Below, piece after piece: positions 34,516 to 46,461 of a stretch of 64,000 bases of DNA (the stretch's first letter is position 1; the number at the start of each line of letters is the position of its first letter). The translations under genes and the position numbers were made by a program. Under the pieces are notes generated by a model that had not been told where the DNA came from, did no database searches, and was given only the letters and a program-made list of their open reading frames with translations. This DNA is from Lophium mytilinum (taxonomy: Eukaryota > Ascomycota > Dothideomycetes > Mytilinidiales > Mytilinidiaceae): assembly GCA_010093605.1 (NCBI GenBank), contig MU004192.1, forward strand, positions 819,774-883,773, given 5' to 3'.

Positions 34516-36832
34516 AGTGATGGCCTTCCTGGGGGGGAAAGAGCGAGTGAGTAGTACCGCAGAAGCGATGGCAATGGAAGCTGGTCCGTGGTCGCGTGCG
34601 ATAGATAGGGTATTTCCGGCAAAACCAAGTGGGGGAGGTAAGGAATAGCTGATTATATGGCAATCAGGATGAGTCAGGTGCAGCAAGACGGGTACAGAAT
34701 CAAAGAGCGATTTCGGTAGGAATTGTTTGCTGGTGGTGAGTGTAGGAATCCGAAGGGTGGAGTGCGGGCTAAATAGAATTGTGTGGAGGAGTAGGCGGTG
34801 AAACGAGGGCCGGGCAATATCTCGAGCACGCAACACATAGAGGCCGGTTATGCCATCGACTAGCCCCGAATCGGGGGCCTGTCGCGTGTGAATTCCAGGG
34901 ACTGGATTGGCCTAGGCTGCTGCTGGCCGGTAAATTACTCTGTAAAGTGTTGCAACTGTCGGAATCGAGAAGCGTGACGGCAAAGACAAAGACTCGCCAC
35001 AGCCAAGACGACTTAGACAATCATTGAGATAATGAAACCAGGCACTGAGATAAAGAGGTAATGATACGCCACAGCCCGTCTCGTACATACGGCGGTAGCA
35101 AATAAGTTGATCTCCTACGATGAAGCCGATGCGGAGGTGACTCCTGTCCTCCAACTCACGACAGCCCGCGTCATTTGCCTCCGATAGGATCATGACTGAG
35201 CGGGGAGCAGCAGAGACTGCCAGATCGATGCGCTAGATATGAGCCATGTGACATTCATTCAGCTTACGGAGTGCATCCGCTGGTCGAAGAAGTGGAACGT
35301 GATGGAAGGAGTAAACGATTCCTCCCGGCCAGGCCGGGCTCACTGACGAGGTTAGAAGATGCCCTTGGCGGCGGTGTCGGACAGCCTCTCCAGACGCCAC
35401 ATGCAGGAACTCGGAAAAGGTCATCATTGCATTCGTACCTCTGACCGGAGACGATAGCAGTTTTCAAAGCCCCAAATACCCTCCATCTGCCCTGCCAGTG
35501 GAATATAAAAAAACACCAAAATGCTACGAGCCGTAGATCGGCCGTGCGGAAATCAGGGTCCTTCATGGATAAAAAAGTAAGCTTGCGCAGCGCCAGCCGG
35601 GTCCTCCCCGAGGCCGCTAGCCATGCAGAGTAGTGCATATCCAATCATAACGAAGATGTGTCAACGTTGCTTGCTATCTCAAGCCACCTCTATGCTTCTC
35701 TAGACGTTATCTCACGGCCATCTGGCTGTGCTCTCCGTCATCTGGAGCTCTTCTATTGTGGAGACCCTATCGTAGATCCATACCGAATTACGGGTCTGTC
35801 ATTTACATAGGTTGATGTGGATACCTATTGGACGGACCCTAATACATCTACCCCATAGTTATGCAGATATGCACCTAGGAGCTTAAAGGATCTACTCAAG
35901 GTATCCACCTATATCATCAGACATGCCCAGTCCGAGCGGGCGGGGAACTATACACGATGTGCCACTTACGTAGTTTATCAAACACGTAGCTGCGTATACA
36001 TATACGTACTACTACAAACCAAGGAAAGAATTCCCCATGATACCACATTGTACTCACCAACACGACTCAGACCCTTGTCCAACTCCCTCCTCTTGATTGT
36101 CTCTTACGCGTTTGGTCGTCATCAGAGTAATGCCTCACCTTCACATCAAACGTCTCTTACGCGTCCACCGGACATCACCAGCAGATCTTAATGCATTACT
36201 TCATTCCCGATCCGCTACCGATGACCACCGACCCTACAATCCTCTCTGCACGCTAAACAAGAATCTGTAAACCCTCGCCTGAGTACTGACACCCTCCGTG
36301 CAACTGCGAACAACCTCAAGTCAGCCACTGGCGACCTCACTCTGACAGCTAACTACACATCAACACTCACGCATAACCACAGCACCATTTCAAACTCTCA
36401 AAAGTATAAAGAAGAGTTTTCCTTGCTCTGATTGGAGATGATAAGAGCACCCTACCCAGATACTCCCCCGACTCGGTATGAATAGCCAGCAGAACTTTGG
36501 CCCGTAGTGACGCGAAGGGCCCTCTTGCGCTGATCTCGTGTTCAAAATCAACCGCACATTGGGGTACATATCGCAGAGCTCCTCCACGAAGTAGCACGCC
36601 GGAGCCCCCAAACAGCCCAACCCAGTGCCGTGCAGTCCAACACGAATCTAAAAACCCCGAGCCCAACAGCGAACCGCTCAACCGAAACATCATACTCCGA
36701 TGCAGTCGTCTGCCTAGATCCCGAAAAAACCGCAACACCCGAGATCAGACATCCCATCTATACATATGATACAAGCCATTATACATCCCGAAACTTTCCT
36801 CTTTCACTCTTGCTTTTGTTTTTTAGGGGGAT
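34516..36832. other. Long intergenic region, sulfatase promoter side
   Basis: About 2.3 kb between the helicase 3' end and the sulfatase start. A direct repeat of ctcttacgcgt (around 36101–36111 and 36151–36161) contains two ACGCGT boxes, similar to MluI cell-cycle boxes. 35.7–36.1 kb is AT-rich. ORFs here, up to 126 codons, look spurious. Confidence 0.4.
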
Positions 36833-39035
36833 CTAGAAGTCCGCATCATAGTTGCGTCCCCTGGTCTCCCTCTCACCGCCCCTCGGCCGCGGGCTCGACC
36901 TGTCTTGAAAGCCTCCTCGCGAGTTACCCTGGTAGCCGCCACCGCCCTGCGAGCTGCCTTGGTAGCCTCCCCTATCGCCTCCCCGGTAGCCGCCTTCCCT
37001 CGGGCTGCCTCCCCTCGAGCTACCTTGGTAGCCTCCCCTGTCGCCCCCACTGGAGCGTCCCTGGTACCCGCCTCCTCCACTTCTGGAGTAACCTGAATCT
37101 GAGCCCCGCCTGCTGAACGACGACTGCGAGTCGTACGCTGAGCTCTCATAGCTCTCTTCTGAACCTATATTGATGCCTGGAACGCGGTTCAAGCCCAGCT
37201 TACGCGCAAGGCTTGGGCCGACCTTTGGAGCCTCGTCCATACCCCAGCCGTGCTTAGTAAGGCCGTTGAGCGAGTCGATGAGCTCGTGCTTGTCGCGCAT
37301 GCCCTGGTAGACACCGAGGTAAGCCATGTACACTTTGGTCTTGTGCTCGCGGTGGACCTGGCGGTAGGCGTCGACCATGCTGGAGAGAATGGTTGCGACA
37401 TCTTCCGGCAGCTGGGCTTCGCGGGACATGTCAACCGAGGCAGTTTCGAGCGAGGTGTCGTTCTTGAGCGGGAGGCTGTGGAGACGGCGGCGGACATCAG
37501 ACGAGTCGAGCGGCGAAGTGATGATCCAGCCCTCGCCTTCTTTGCCGGCACGGCCAGTCCGGCCAATACGATGGATGTAGGTTTCGCGCTCGCGGGGCAC
37601 ACCGACTTGGATCACGTGCGTGACATTGGGGAAATCCATTCCTCGGGCTGTTACGTCGGAGGAGAGGAGAATACCCGACTTCGAATTTCGGAAGTCATCA
37701 GCAGCCCGAGTTCGTTGACCCTGGTTCAACTTGCCGTGGATCTCGAACACCCTAGCGGGGTGCAGAGCATGTTGACGTGGATCGCTTCCACGGATTTTCC
37801 TGAAGACGTTGGAAGCAAGCGAAGCTTCAGCAGTGGAGTTGAAGTAAACGATCGCCTTGAAAGGCAGAGTGTCACCCGCCTGAGAGCTCTGCAGTGCCGT
37901 TGTGCACAGTTCGAAGAGTGCAGGCATCATGTTCTCGAGGCCTTTCGCGTGAACGAGCTTCTGTGGAATTCTCTCGTGTGTTGCCTCCTCATCGTCACGA
38001 ACGCACTTGACGAAATGAAACCCAGGCTTCAATGTCTGCCGCACAAGCCCAACAACTTCCTTGGGGACCGTGGCGGAGAACATGAGGGTTTGGCGATCTT
38101 GCTTCTTGGGATCTGGGAGGTATTTTCTGATCTCGTTAATTTCCCGCGTGAATCCATCATCCAAAAGTCGATCAGCTTCGTCCATAACAAGGGCTGACAG
38201 CTTCGGGGCTTCCACTCCCGAATACTCATCCGACAACAGATCGTTGAGTCGTCCAGGGGTTCCAATGAGGATATGGCAACCCTCCCTCTTAATTTGCTGC
38301 AACATCATTCTCTTCTGTGTTCCACCCACGCCGACCTGAACGACGACACCGGTGTTGCGTGTGAGCGTTCGCGCTTCCACAGCAATCTGCTCCGCTAGTT
38401 CTCTGGTTGGTGATATGATTATAGCCCTGATGTCGCCGGGGGTCGTCCGCGGGGGACGAGCCCCGCGTGTTGCAAGCCCAGGATCTTTTGAAATGATGTT
38501 TTGTAGAACAGGGAGAAGGAATCCAAGGGTCTTTCCGGTACCAGTCTTCGCTTGGGCAATGCTGCGACATATTAGAACAAATTCGCGGAAAGGTGAAGAG
38601 ATGGAGAACATACATATCAGCCCCCTTCAACGCTTCGTTGATAGTGCGAGTCTGCACCTCCGTCATAGTGTGCAGTCCCATGTCCTTCGTTAGGGTGTTG
38701 ACGATATTTTTATGAACATATCCTCGAGTCGCCAGATCTTCGAATTTCGTAACGGGGCCTCCGGCGACAGCATTGTCGATTGCTCCATCTGACGGCGGGC
38801 TTTTCGCATTGACCTCTTGTTCCACCTCCGCCTCGACAACGTAGCGCTCGGCGGCATGTTGTCGCCACTGGTTACTCTGGTGTAGGGACGCGACCGAAAC
38901 TCTGGACACCGATATGGTAGACCGCCATGCGGATGTCGAGGTAGCTTGTGCGGGTCGAAGAAGTCGTGGCGCAATAACTGAGGTCGATATACTCCTAGGG
39001 AGAGATGCAGGGCATCTCCGAAAAGCTGCGAGCAT
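36833..39035 (-). CDS. DEAD-box RNA helicase, mitochondrial type (Mss116-like)
   Basis: Minus strand exons 39035..38614 and 38561..36833 give 716 aa, intron 38613–38562 (52 nt). The first ~50 residues (MLAAFRRCPASLPRSISTSV…) are rich in Arg and Ser with no acidic residue, a mitochondrial presequence. Core motifs: Q motif in MTEVQTRTI, AQAKTGTGKT, PTRELAEQ, VMDEADRLLD, SATVP, and HRIGRTGRAG. The order and the presequence resemble Mss116, which remodels group I/II introns and helps mitochondrial translation. After about residue 600 comes a Gly/Arg/Ser tail with YQGSS, GGYRGG and RGG-type repeats, an RNA-binding and likely disordered extension. Orthology to Mss116 is inferred, not proven. Confidence 0.9.
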
Positions 39036-39467
39036 GATGAGGTGATGGAATCGAGAGCGGACAGCCGTGCAAGAGGTATCTATTACAATGTAGTTGAGGA
39101 GAGAGGGACAAGCTAGAAGAAATCGCGATCCAGGGTGTGGCAATTGGAAAGTTCCTACAAGTGGTGGGAAAGGAACGTCGATGGGGCACGTCAAGGAGTT
39201 CTCTGAACTTTTTTCGAGGAGATGAGATAGCGCGGATCCTGGCTAACCGCATTCAATGCCATACCTCACGTGACGGGCAAGGGAGCCATTTTTAAAAATT
39301 CTTCTAAGAAGTGGAAAGTGTAGCAGAAATTCACTTAGAGCTGCCATGATTTGAACGTCTGGTAACTCAGAGTGGATCTAATGTCTATATCCTTGTTCTT
39401 CATTCATAACTCGTAACTTCATCCGCTTAACGAACCTCTAAAAAGGCAAATATATCAGGAACACCAA

Positions 39468-40587
39468 CTACCGTCGCCCATCTACCTTCCTCCTCGTCCT
39501 CGGAATCTTCCCATCCGCTCCCAGAATCACTACACCTTCCGAAACTCCCTGATGAATGCCCCCGGTGACCCCTTGTACCCACCAAACCGTCATTTCATTC
39601 AACGCTTGCCCAACCTTGCCATTATTCATGCTGTACACCGAATTCGTGAACTTGATACTTTTCCGTCCCACCTCATCAATCATGTTGACTCCCACGCTGA
39701 ATAGACGCTCGAAAACGCGATTCTCGCGCTCATATTGATATGCATGTCCGATGAAGAGTTTGACGTAGGGCAGTAAGAACTGTGCGATTATGAAGAGTTC
39801 GAGGATGAGAGTTGCGGTTATGCGGTGAATCATGGAAGGATCTTCTTGTAGGACTTCAGCGGGGGTCTGAGGCCGGCGTGATAAGGTTGAGATTAGATCT
39901 TGGGTTGAAGGGTCAAGGTCGAAGTGGTCGAGAACGTGAGGTGGGATGGCCGCTTGGATGCTCAGGACTTCTTCTGGTGTCATATCCGCCGGAAGCCCAC
40001 GCAGGACGTAAGTGATGCCATGGATGTATAGTTGACGGCTGAACGGTGGTAGGCCGTCGTCATTTTCTTTGGTGGAGGAAGAGTATTCACTATAGGCTTG
40101 GGTGATGAGGTTTAGGCCTGTTGAGATTAGCGTAGTTATAGTGAGAGGGTATAGTATACATACCTTGGTTTGCATACTTCCAGTTGACTCCGCTTTGCTG
40201 TTCGGACAGACCAAAGGCTGGCGGAGTAGAGCTAGACGATACAGGCCGCTCATATGCTGAAGTCTCGGCCTCCGATTCGCTGGCATCCGCAGTAAACGCT
40301 GAGATCCGGTCTGATACTCGAATCTCCTGTCTAGACGAGTATCTCGGGGGCGGTGTTTCCGATCCACTAGTCCAGGCGCTCTCACTTGAGCTTCTAGCAT
40401 GATCCGGCCGTCCCCGAAAATCATTGACAGAACGTCGAAGTGACGAGAAGCGGGGAATACGGCTCTGCACAAGCGTGGGGAGCATTCCATACACCAGCGA
40501 GGTCGCCATCTGGCCGTCGTCCGCAGCAGATAACGGCTCGAGTATGGGAGTAGAAGCGGAGGCTGATCTATGTTTTCTCGGGGCCAT
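39468..40587 (-). CDS. Unrecognised protein with one hydrophobic segment
   Basis: Minus strand exons 40587..40164 and 40117..39468 give 357 aa, intron 40163–40118 (46 nt, gtatgt…aacag). It begins MAPRKHRSASAST with a basic, Ser-rich disordered N-terminus of about 130 residues. Then HGITYVLRGLPADMTPEEVLSI and AAIPPHVLDHFDLDP, a short conserved-looking block. A hydrophobic stretch LILELFIIAQFLLPYVKLFI is a probable membrane or membrane-dipping helix. The rest, VFERLFSVGVNMIDEVGRKS and WWVQGVTGGIHQGVSEGVVILG, is amphipathic. I do not recognise a family. The join KYANQ|GLNLITQAY keeps the frame. Location could be the ER or another endomembrane, but this is inference. Confidence 0.75.
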
Positions 40588-41099
40588 GCTGAGTCTTAAG
40601 GAATGCGAGGGAGAACAAAGACACTGTCACCGCTAGCAGTGCTGCATATCCGCATGCAAGAGGTCATCTGAAGGAGGGCGAAAGTGGGTTTCGAGACAGG
40701 AGCGTCCCGGTAGCGTTCCAGGCGGCTATCTATCATGATGAACAAAAGGTTATCAGGAGGGCTGTGACCCTAGCCTGGTGGTGACATGTGAAAGAGGAAG
40801 AGGCGTTTTGTTGAACGCCGTGCGATTGGCTCGCCTTTTTAGCGACCGTTTTACGACGAACTCCGACATCGCCTGTCAGCTTGCGCATCAAGCAAGCCGC
40901 ACCTCTGCCCTATCACTTCAAGCTGCCAGACCACACCTCATGCCTGCGAGGTTTGCTTCCTCCCGGGGTGGTCCTGGGGGTTCCCAAGTCACTAAACAGA
41001 TTATGAACGCTACATTGCAAGCGGTGCGATCTGAAGTCTTATCTTTCGAGGAATGCTTCCCGTCCCGAGTCCCTTGCAAAGGCCAAAAGTAATTCGCCT

Positions 41100-42640
41100 C
41101 AAGCCTGATTCTGACCTTCCAGATCTCGAAATTCGTTCGCCAATCTTGAAGACGCCTCAAGGATCTTCAAACAGCGTCAAGCTACGAGCAGACAAGTACT
41201 GCCAAGCGCCTGAACTATGCTCTCAGATTTCTATCTCTTCGTTTCCTGTCCATATTACCTACAATCCAGTAATAGGTCCAATTTTGCCCTTCTAGATCTT
41301 GACTTTCGTTCTCAATTTTCATGCTGTTTCAAAGCCCTTCAAACGGCGTCACACCTTAAGCTAAGTCGCGGTATCAACCTCCTTAATCACACTTCTCAGA
41401 CCGGCAGGCATTACTATACCGCCCAAATCACTTGCAGCCCCACAGTAGGCCTTATTCCGCCCTTCCAAATCTTAACATCCGTGCACAGAATTCCTGCCAT
41501 CTTGAAGTCGCTCAAATAGCGGTAAGATATGCGCAACCTCGCACTATTCACCTCTTAGATTACGTTTCTCAACCTACAAATATCAAATTTATACCTATAC
41601 CTCCAATTGTCTCACATGTGGTCTAATTCTGCCCTCTCAGATCTTACCATCCATTCGCAAAACTCCTGCCGTCTTGAAGCCGCTTAAACAGCGGCAAGAC
41701 AGGCGTAAACCTGCATTATTAACCTCCTAGATCACGGTTCTGAACATTCGCATATTAAACTTATATCCATATCGCCGACCACCTTACTTGTAGTCTAATT
41801 CCGCCTTACCGGTTCTCAACATCTATTCATAAAATTCCTGCCATCTTAAAGCGCCTCAAACAGCGGTAACCCAGGCGCAAATCTGTGCTATCAACCTCCC
41901 AGATTACGCTCCTAAACCCTCAAAATCTTAAATCTATATCTAGATTACCAACCACCTTACATGTAGCCTAATTCTGCCCTCCTAGATCTTTACATCCGTT
42001 CAAAACCTTCCTGCCTTGTTAGAGCGCCTCAAACAGCGTTAAGCCGGTCGCAACCTCGTAGTGTTACCCCTCTAGATCAAGCTCCCAGGTCTTCACCTGC
42101 AATTATGCTATCTAAATCGCTTGCAATCGACCTAGGTCCGATCCCGCTCCTTCTAACCTTTACATCCATCTGAAAAATCTTGGGTATCTTAAGGGCCTTC
42201 AAACAGTATCAAGCTAGGCGCAAATTCACAGCGCCAACCTCCCAAATTACACTTTAAGATTTTTATATGCAACTCTGCCACCAAACAATACTTGCAGTTA
42301 ACTTGGGTCCAATTCCGCTCTTCCTAACCTTTACATCCCTCTGAAAAGATACCCGCCATCTCAAGGGCCTCCAGCCAGTAGCAAGCCAGTCGCAAAGTCT
42401 TACTCTTAACCTTCCAGATTACGCTCTCAGATCTCTACATGCAATTCTGCCATCAATATCACTTGTGAGGTCCTTAGACCCAATTCCGGTCTTTCAGATC
42501 GTGACATCTGCTCTAAAAATTGCCGATATCTTAAGGTTCTTCAAACAACGTCAAGCCAGGAGCGATTGGGTAGTAGCAACCATCTGAACTACGCCCTCAC
42601 AGCTATACCTCTGATCCTAACATCCATATCACTCACCACA
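41100..42640. repeat. Nine-copy satellite-like tandem repeat, ~172-nt unit
   Basis: The element caaacagcg (or close variants) recurs at 41168, 41340, 41513, 41685, 41857, 42030, 42200, 42372 and 42542, spaced 172, 173, 172, 172, 173, 170, 172, 170. Around it each unit repeats a gtccaattccgccctt segment, aacatcc, tgccatctt, then aacctcccagattacgctct. Units are diverged by substitutions and short indels. The period is not a multiple of three over the array, and ORFs inside are short, so it is non-coding. Ends at about 41100 and 42640 are approximate. Confidence 0.9.
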
Positions 42641-42909
42641 GCAAAGTACGTGTGAATCATAGGGTACAGACACCGCAATTGCTGCGTTTCATATACTATC
42701 GAAGCTCTCCCATCCCGTCACGTCCTCGTCCACAAATGAAGGAAACCAGCTCCAATTCAAATGCTACAAACCCAACCCAGCCGATCTACAGCTCAATCCG
42801 CACCGCTTCTGCATAACCCCCAGGACCAGCCCTTCAAACCCACACCACTACCGAAGGCCATCACCACCCAATCCCCCCTCCGCCCCCTCACCCACCCCGC
42901 AAAACCCCC

Positions 42910-43776
42910 TCAATTCTTCTCCGGCATCTGATGCTGCCTCTTCGCATACGCCGTCTCATCCAATTTATCCGCCAATCTACAATTGTCCTCCACCACCCTG
43001 CGAATCTCCTCATGCACACTCCCCTCCAGCCTAACCTTACACCCCTTCGGCAACCACCGCAATATATGAAACGCGTTCGCATAGACGTTCGTCGTGCTCG
43101 CCACACTCCTGTCCTCCGGGAACATATACGGCAAACTTATGCTAAAGCTCTGCAGGTTCCAACAATACCGCAGCCCGAGGCGCACCAGGTCCGCAAACGA
43201 CTCCAGAATATCGTGATGTGTTGGGATTGTGAGTGTAACGTGTTTGATCAGCGACCGGTTGCGCTGCGTGAGCGAGTTGATGCTCGCGAGCGCCGAGTCG
43301 AGCCGCAACCGGATCGTGTTGTCGCCGTACAGCACGGGGCGCGCCTCGCGGCACACGGTCTTGCACGTCGCGATGAGGGAGGGCGCGAGGGGCTCGGTGG
43401 CCGGGTGGTGCGGGGGCGCGGGTTTGGGGCGGCGGGCGCGGCGTGTTTGGGTCCGGTAGTGGTCGCCGTATTCGTCGACGAGCTCGACCTCCGGGGTGGC
43501 TTTGAGGGAGGTGGGGATGTGGAGGGTGAGGGCTTCGGGTGAGCTCAGAGCGTAGCGGTAGACGTTGAGGCGGAGCTCGGTGGGCAGGTCCATGAAGCGG
43601 AATGAGGGCTCGGGCTCTTGGACGACGAGGGCGGCGGCTTCGAGGGCTTTGGTTGCGCTCGCGGAACGTGTGGTGCGCAGCTTGGGGCTTTTGGACTTCG
43701 TGACACGCTTCGTGGAGCGGGTGGAGGAGGCGCGGCTCGAGGTCCGGCTGATGCGACGGTTGGCGCGTGGAGGCAT
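42910..43776 (-). CDS. F-box-like / 2EXR-type domain protein
   Basis: Single exon, 288 aa, starting MPPRANRRISRTSSRASSTR, a basic Ser/Arg-rich tail. Residues about 60–75, FRFMDLPTELRLNVYRYAL, form the F-box-like/2EXR helix common in large fungal families. LIATCKTVCREARPVLYGDNTIRL is the usual next block. The C-terminal half has LGLRYCWNLQSFSISLPYMF and alternating helix and strand, as in these families, but no leucine-rich repeats are clear. Members may be substrate adaptors of SCF ubiquitin ligases or unrelated; many have no tested role. Base composition is GC-rich compared with the adjoining satellite. No intron is needed. Confidence 0.65.
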   Translation of the reverse strand: MPPRANRRISRTSSRASSTRSTKRVTKSKSPKLRTTRSASATKALEAAALVVQEPEPSFRFMDLPTELRLNVYRYALSSPEALTLHIPTSLKATPEVELVDEYGDHYRTQTRRARRPKPAPPHHPATEPLAPSLIATCKTVCREARPVLYGDNTIRLRLDSALASINSLTQRNRSLIKHVTLTIPTHHDILESFADLVRLGLRYCWNLQSFSISLPYMFPEDRSVASTTNVYANAFHILRWLPKGCKVRLEGSVHEEIRRVVEDNCRLADKLDETAYAKRQHQMPEKN

Positions 43777-44554
43777 TGTGAAGATGTTGAGATGAGTAGA
43801 GTCTGTTCTGGTGACGTAGCGATGGACGAGAGAAAGGATGGATCGGCTTGTCGTTCCAAGACTGCAGAAGATGAATTGAAAGAGAAGGTTGCTGAAGAGT
43901 TGAAGAGGAGAGCAGAAAAGGTTTAAGTACTACACAGGTAAGAATACTGCTATTGTGTTGCTATTGTGATCCTCATGCTATTGTTCCTATAGACGAGAGG
44001 GTGAAGATGCAGATCCCCGCTGCCACCCCGGTCGAACGAGAGCTTGGCGGGTCACGTGATTAGCAGGCCTGAGCTTGTTCTAGGTACGACTCGATAACGT
44101 CCACTATTGGAAGCTAAGAGAGGGCTTCAGAGGCAGAATGCAAATCGCCGGAGCTAAGGTAGGATGAGATAATATACGGCAAGGCTTTTGACTGTCTCAA
44201 GAAAAGCAATTCAACCCCCGTTTACCGCCGGCTCCTCTGAGCATCCCACGTCCACGTCTATACACAGTATGAACAGAACAGGTAAGTCTGCCATGAGAAG
44301 AAATTAGGAAGAGTACGATTTGCCCAGTAGGGACCCACTCATGCCAGATGCACACTGAGCCTCCCGCAAAGTTTGGATAATGGATAGTACAGCTTCAACA
44401 CCCGTGAACCCGTCGAAAAGCAAAGCACCGTGGCCGTCAAAAGCCTCCTTTGGCAGACCTATGAGTGGCCTCTGAAGGCAGAAGGGGATACAAAATCACT
44501 CTGGAAACGCTCTAAGCACCCAACACAAGGAAAACACATGAGCCAACCAAGACC
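43777..44554. other. Intergenic, epsin 3' side to F-box-like gene promoter
   Basis: About 0.78 kb between two minus-strand genes. A CACGTG lies near 44052. Likely epsin 3' UTR plus the promoter of the F-box-like gene. No RNA or repeat. Confidence 0.4.
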
Positions 44555-46461
44555 CTACAAGTCTATCAAGCTTCCACCCTGCTGTTGCTGTCCTTGGTGC
44601 TGCGCGCCGCCAAACGGGTTTCCGCCGCCATATGGGTTGGATCCAAAAGACCCTGCCGGCCCGGTTTGCGCCGGTACCATTCTCTGCTGGCCGAACTGCT
44701 GTTGCGGCATGCCGGTGAATTGCGAGTGCAAGAATGGGTTGTTGCCAGTCGCATTGGCGTTCAGCTGATTCAACCCTGCACCCGCAGAGTTCACAAAGGT
44801 TCCAGGGGCTGTGTGTTGAGCGGGAAGACGCAGGTTCCCGACGTTGCCGAAAGTGTCCTGGCCCTCGCCAGTAGCAAGAAGGGCATTGAGCTGGGCGTGG
44901 TGCGGATTCTGCTCTTTCTGTGGTTGCGGTGTCTGCTGCGGAGAGAAGGAGACTGGTGGGTTGAAGCTGGTGTTGTTGAATTGCGTCTGTGTCTTCTGCT
45001 CCTGTAAGGTGCTAAGAGTTGGCTGTCTTTGTGGCTGCGCAGTCTGAGGCCTGTTGAACGACGACGCAAATGGGTTGTTCGATCCAGTCGGCTGGGGAAG
45101 AATTGACTCCTGGTGAGGTTGATTCGATGCCCATGGATTGTGGCTCCCCGGCTGGAGTGTGCTTTGTTGCTCCACTGGCTGCTGTTGCTGTTGCTGTTGG
45201 CCCAGACCCCCCATCTGCTGTCCATATGGATTGTTCATGTTGAACGCAGTCTGCTGGGGCTGCATGTAACCCTGACCACCTCCAAAGGCCTGGTCGAAGG
45301 CAGTCTGCTGGGGCTGCTGGGGTTGCTGCTGGTAGCCATTGTAGCCGCCAAACCCGTTTTGGACTCCAGTCTGCTGGGGCTGTACACCAGTAGGCTGAGA
45401 ATAGGCATTGTTCAGGAATCCGGTATTCTGAGGCTGCTGTGCAGTCTGCTGCTGCTCGACGGGATTGCCAAACCAATCGACCGCACTCTGTTGTTGGTAT
45501 CCTTGGTTGTTGCCAGTCGGTTGGTATGCGGATGGCTGAGTGGGAGTATCGTCAAACAATAAAGAGGAATTGGTTTCCTCAAGTTCTCTCCGACGGAGCT
45601 CCTCCTCTTCTTTGCTGAGCTTGATCGCTTTGGCAAGATCGTCGTCCCCAACCTCGCGGCCCGCCGCTCTGTCGCGCCTCTTGCGATCCTCCTCCGCTTC
45701 ATTCTTGCTCGCTTCCAAAGCCAATCTCAGCTCCAGATCATTTTCCTCCGTAGTCCGGTTAGACCGACCTTCTCGATGGCGAGGCCTTGTGGCTTCTCCG
45801 CCGTTCCCATGTCCGCCATGTCCACCTGAATATTCCATTTCGTTGATGCCCGTAACACGGGACTTCCAGGTCTTCCGATCTGAACGTTCCGCACGAAGCC
45901 GTTCTTCATCGAGGATAAGAGAGGTGAGCTCTTTAGCCGACACCCTCACTGAATGCCCATATTAGCTGGGGTAGCTCTATGTGGCGAAATTGCGACTCAC
46001 CATTCTGGCCCACGTCCCGACCGTCCTCGTCAATATATTGGAACTCTCGTAGAGTCTTAATGATGTAGACATTTTTCCGCGCCCAAGTGACGACCAGTTC
46101 GGAGCCTTCGTGCAAACAGTAGTCGAGCACCTTGAGCGACTTCAAGACGTGGCGCCAGTTCTTCCCCTTGTCATTGAGTCGCTTGTCCAGCATGTCCATC
46201 ACTTGGTAGAAATCAGTAGAGCTACGCGACAGTATCAGTATGATTCCATGTGAATCCGTTCAAAGCCTTACTTGTTGAAAGTGATTTGCGCGATCTCGGC
46301 CATGTCAGAGCCCACCGGGCCCCATGGATCGTTGCTAGTTGCTATCTCAGTCAGCGCGTGTCTGCGAGAAGGTCCCGGAAGCTCATACCATTGCGAACCT
46401 TGACCTCTACTGTGGAGTAGCCCTTTGTGACGTTCTTGACGCTTCTTACGACCTTGGACAT
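44555..46461 (-). CDS. Epsin (ENTH domain), Ent1/Ent2 type
   Basis: Minus strand exons 46461..46389, 46341..46272, 46221..46001 and 45948..44555 give 585 aa; introns are 47, 50 and 52 nt. ENTH domain, residues 1 to about 130: MSKVVRSVKNVTKGYSTVEV, ATSNDPWGPVGSDM, and HVLKSLKVLDYCLHEGSE. Two ubiquitin-interacting motifs follow (DLELRLALEASKNEAEED and DDLAKAIKLSKEEEEL). The Gln-rich C-terminus has NPF motifs (NNPFAS, NNPFLHS, GGNPFGGA) for EH-domain partners and ends in LIDL, a clathrin box. Epsins bind PtdIns(4,5)P2 and ubiquitinated cargo at endocytic sites on the plasma membrane. Every hallmark is present in order. The polyQ tracts make 44.6–45.5 kb CAG/CTG-rich. The first exon was confirmed by the KVRN|ATSNDP join. 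Confidence 0.94.

Noticed and set aside
37250-38197. 315-codon plus ORF opposite the DEAD-box helicase
   Set aside because: Shadow of the helicase coding frame; no domain.
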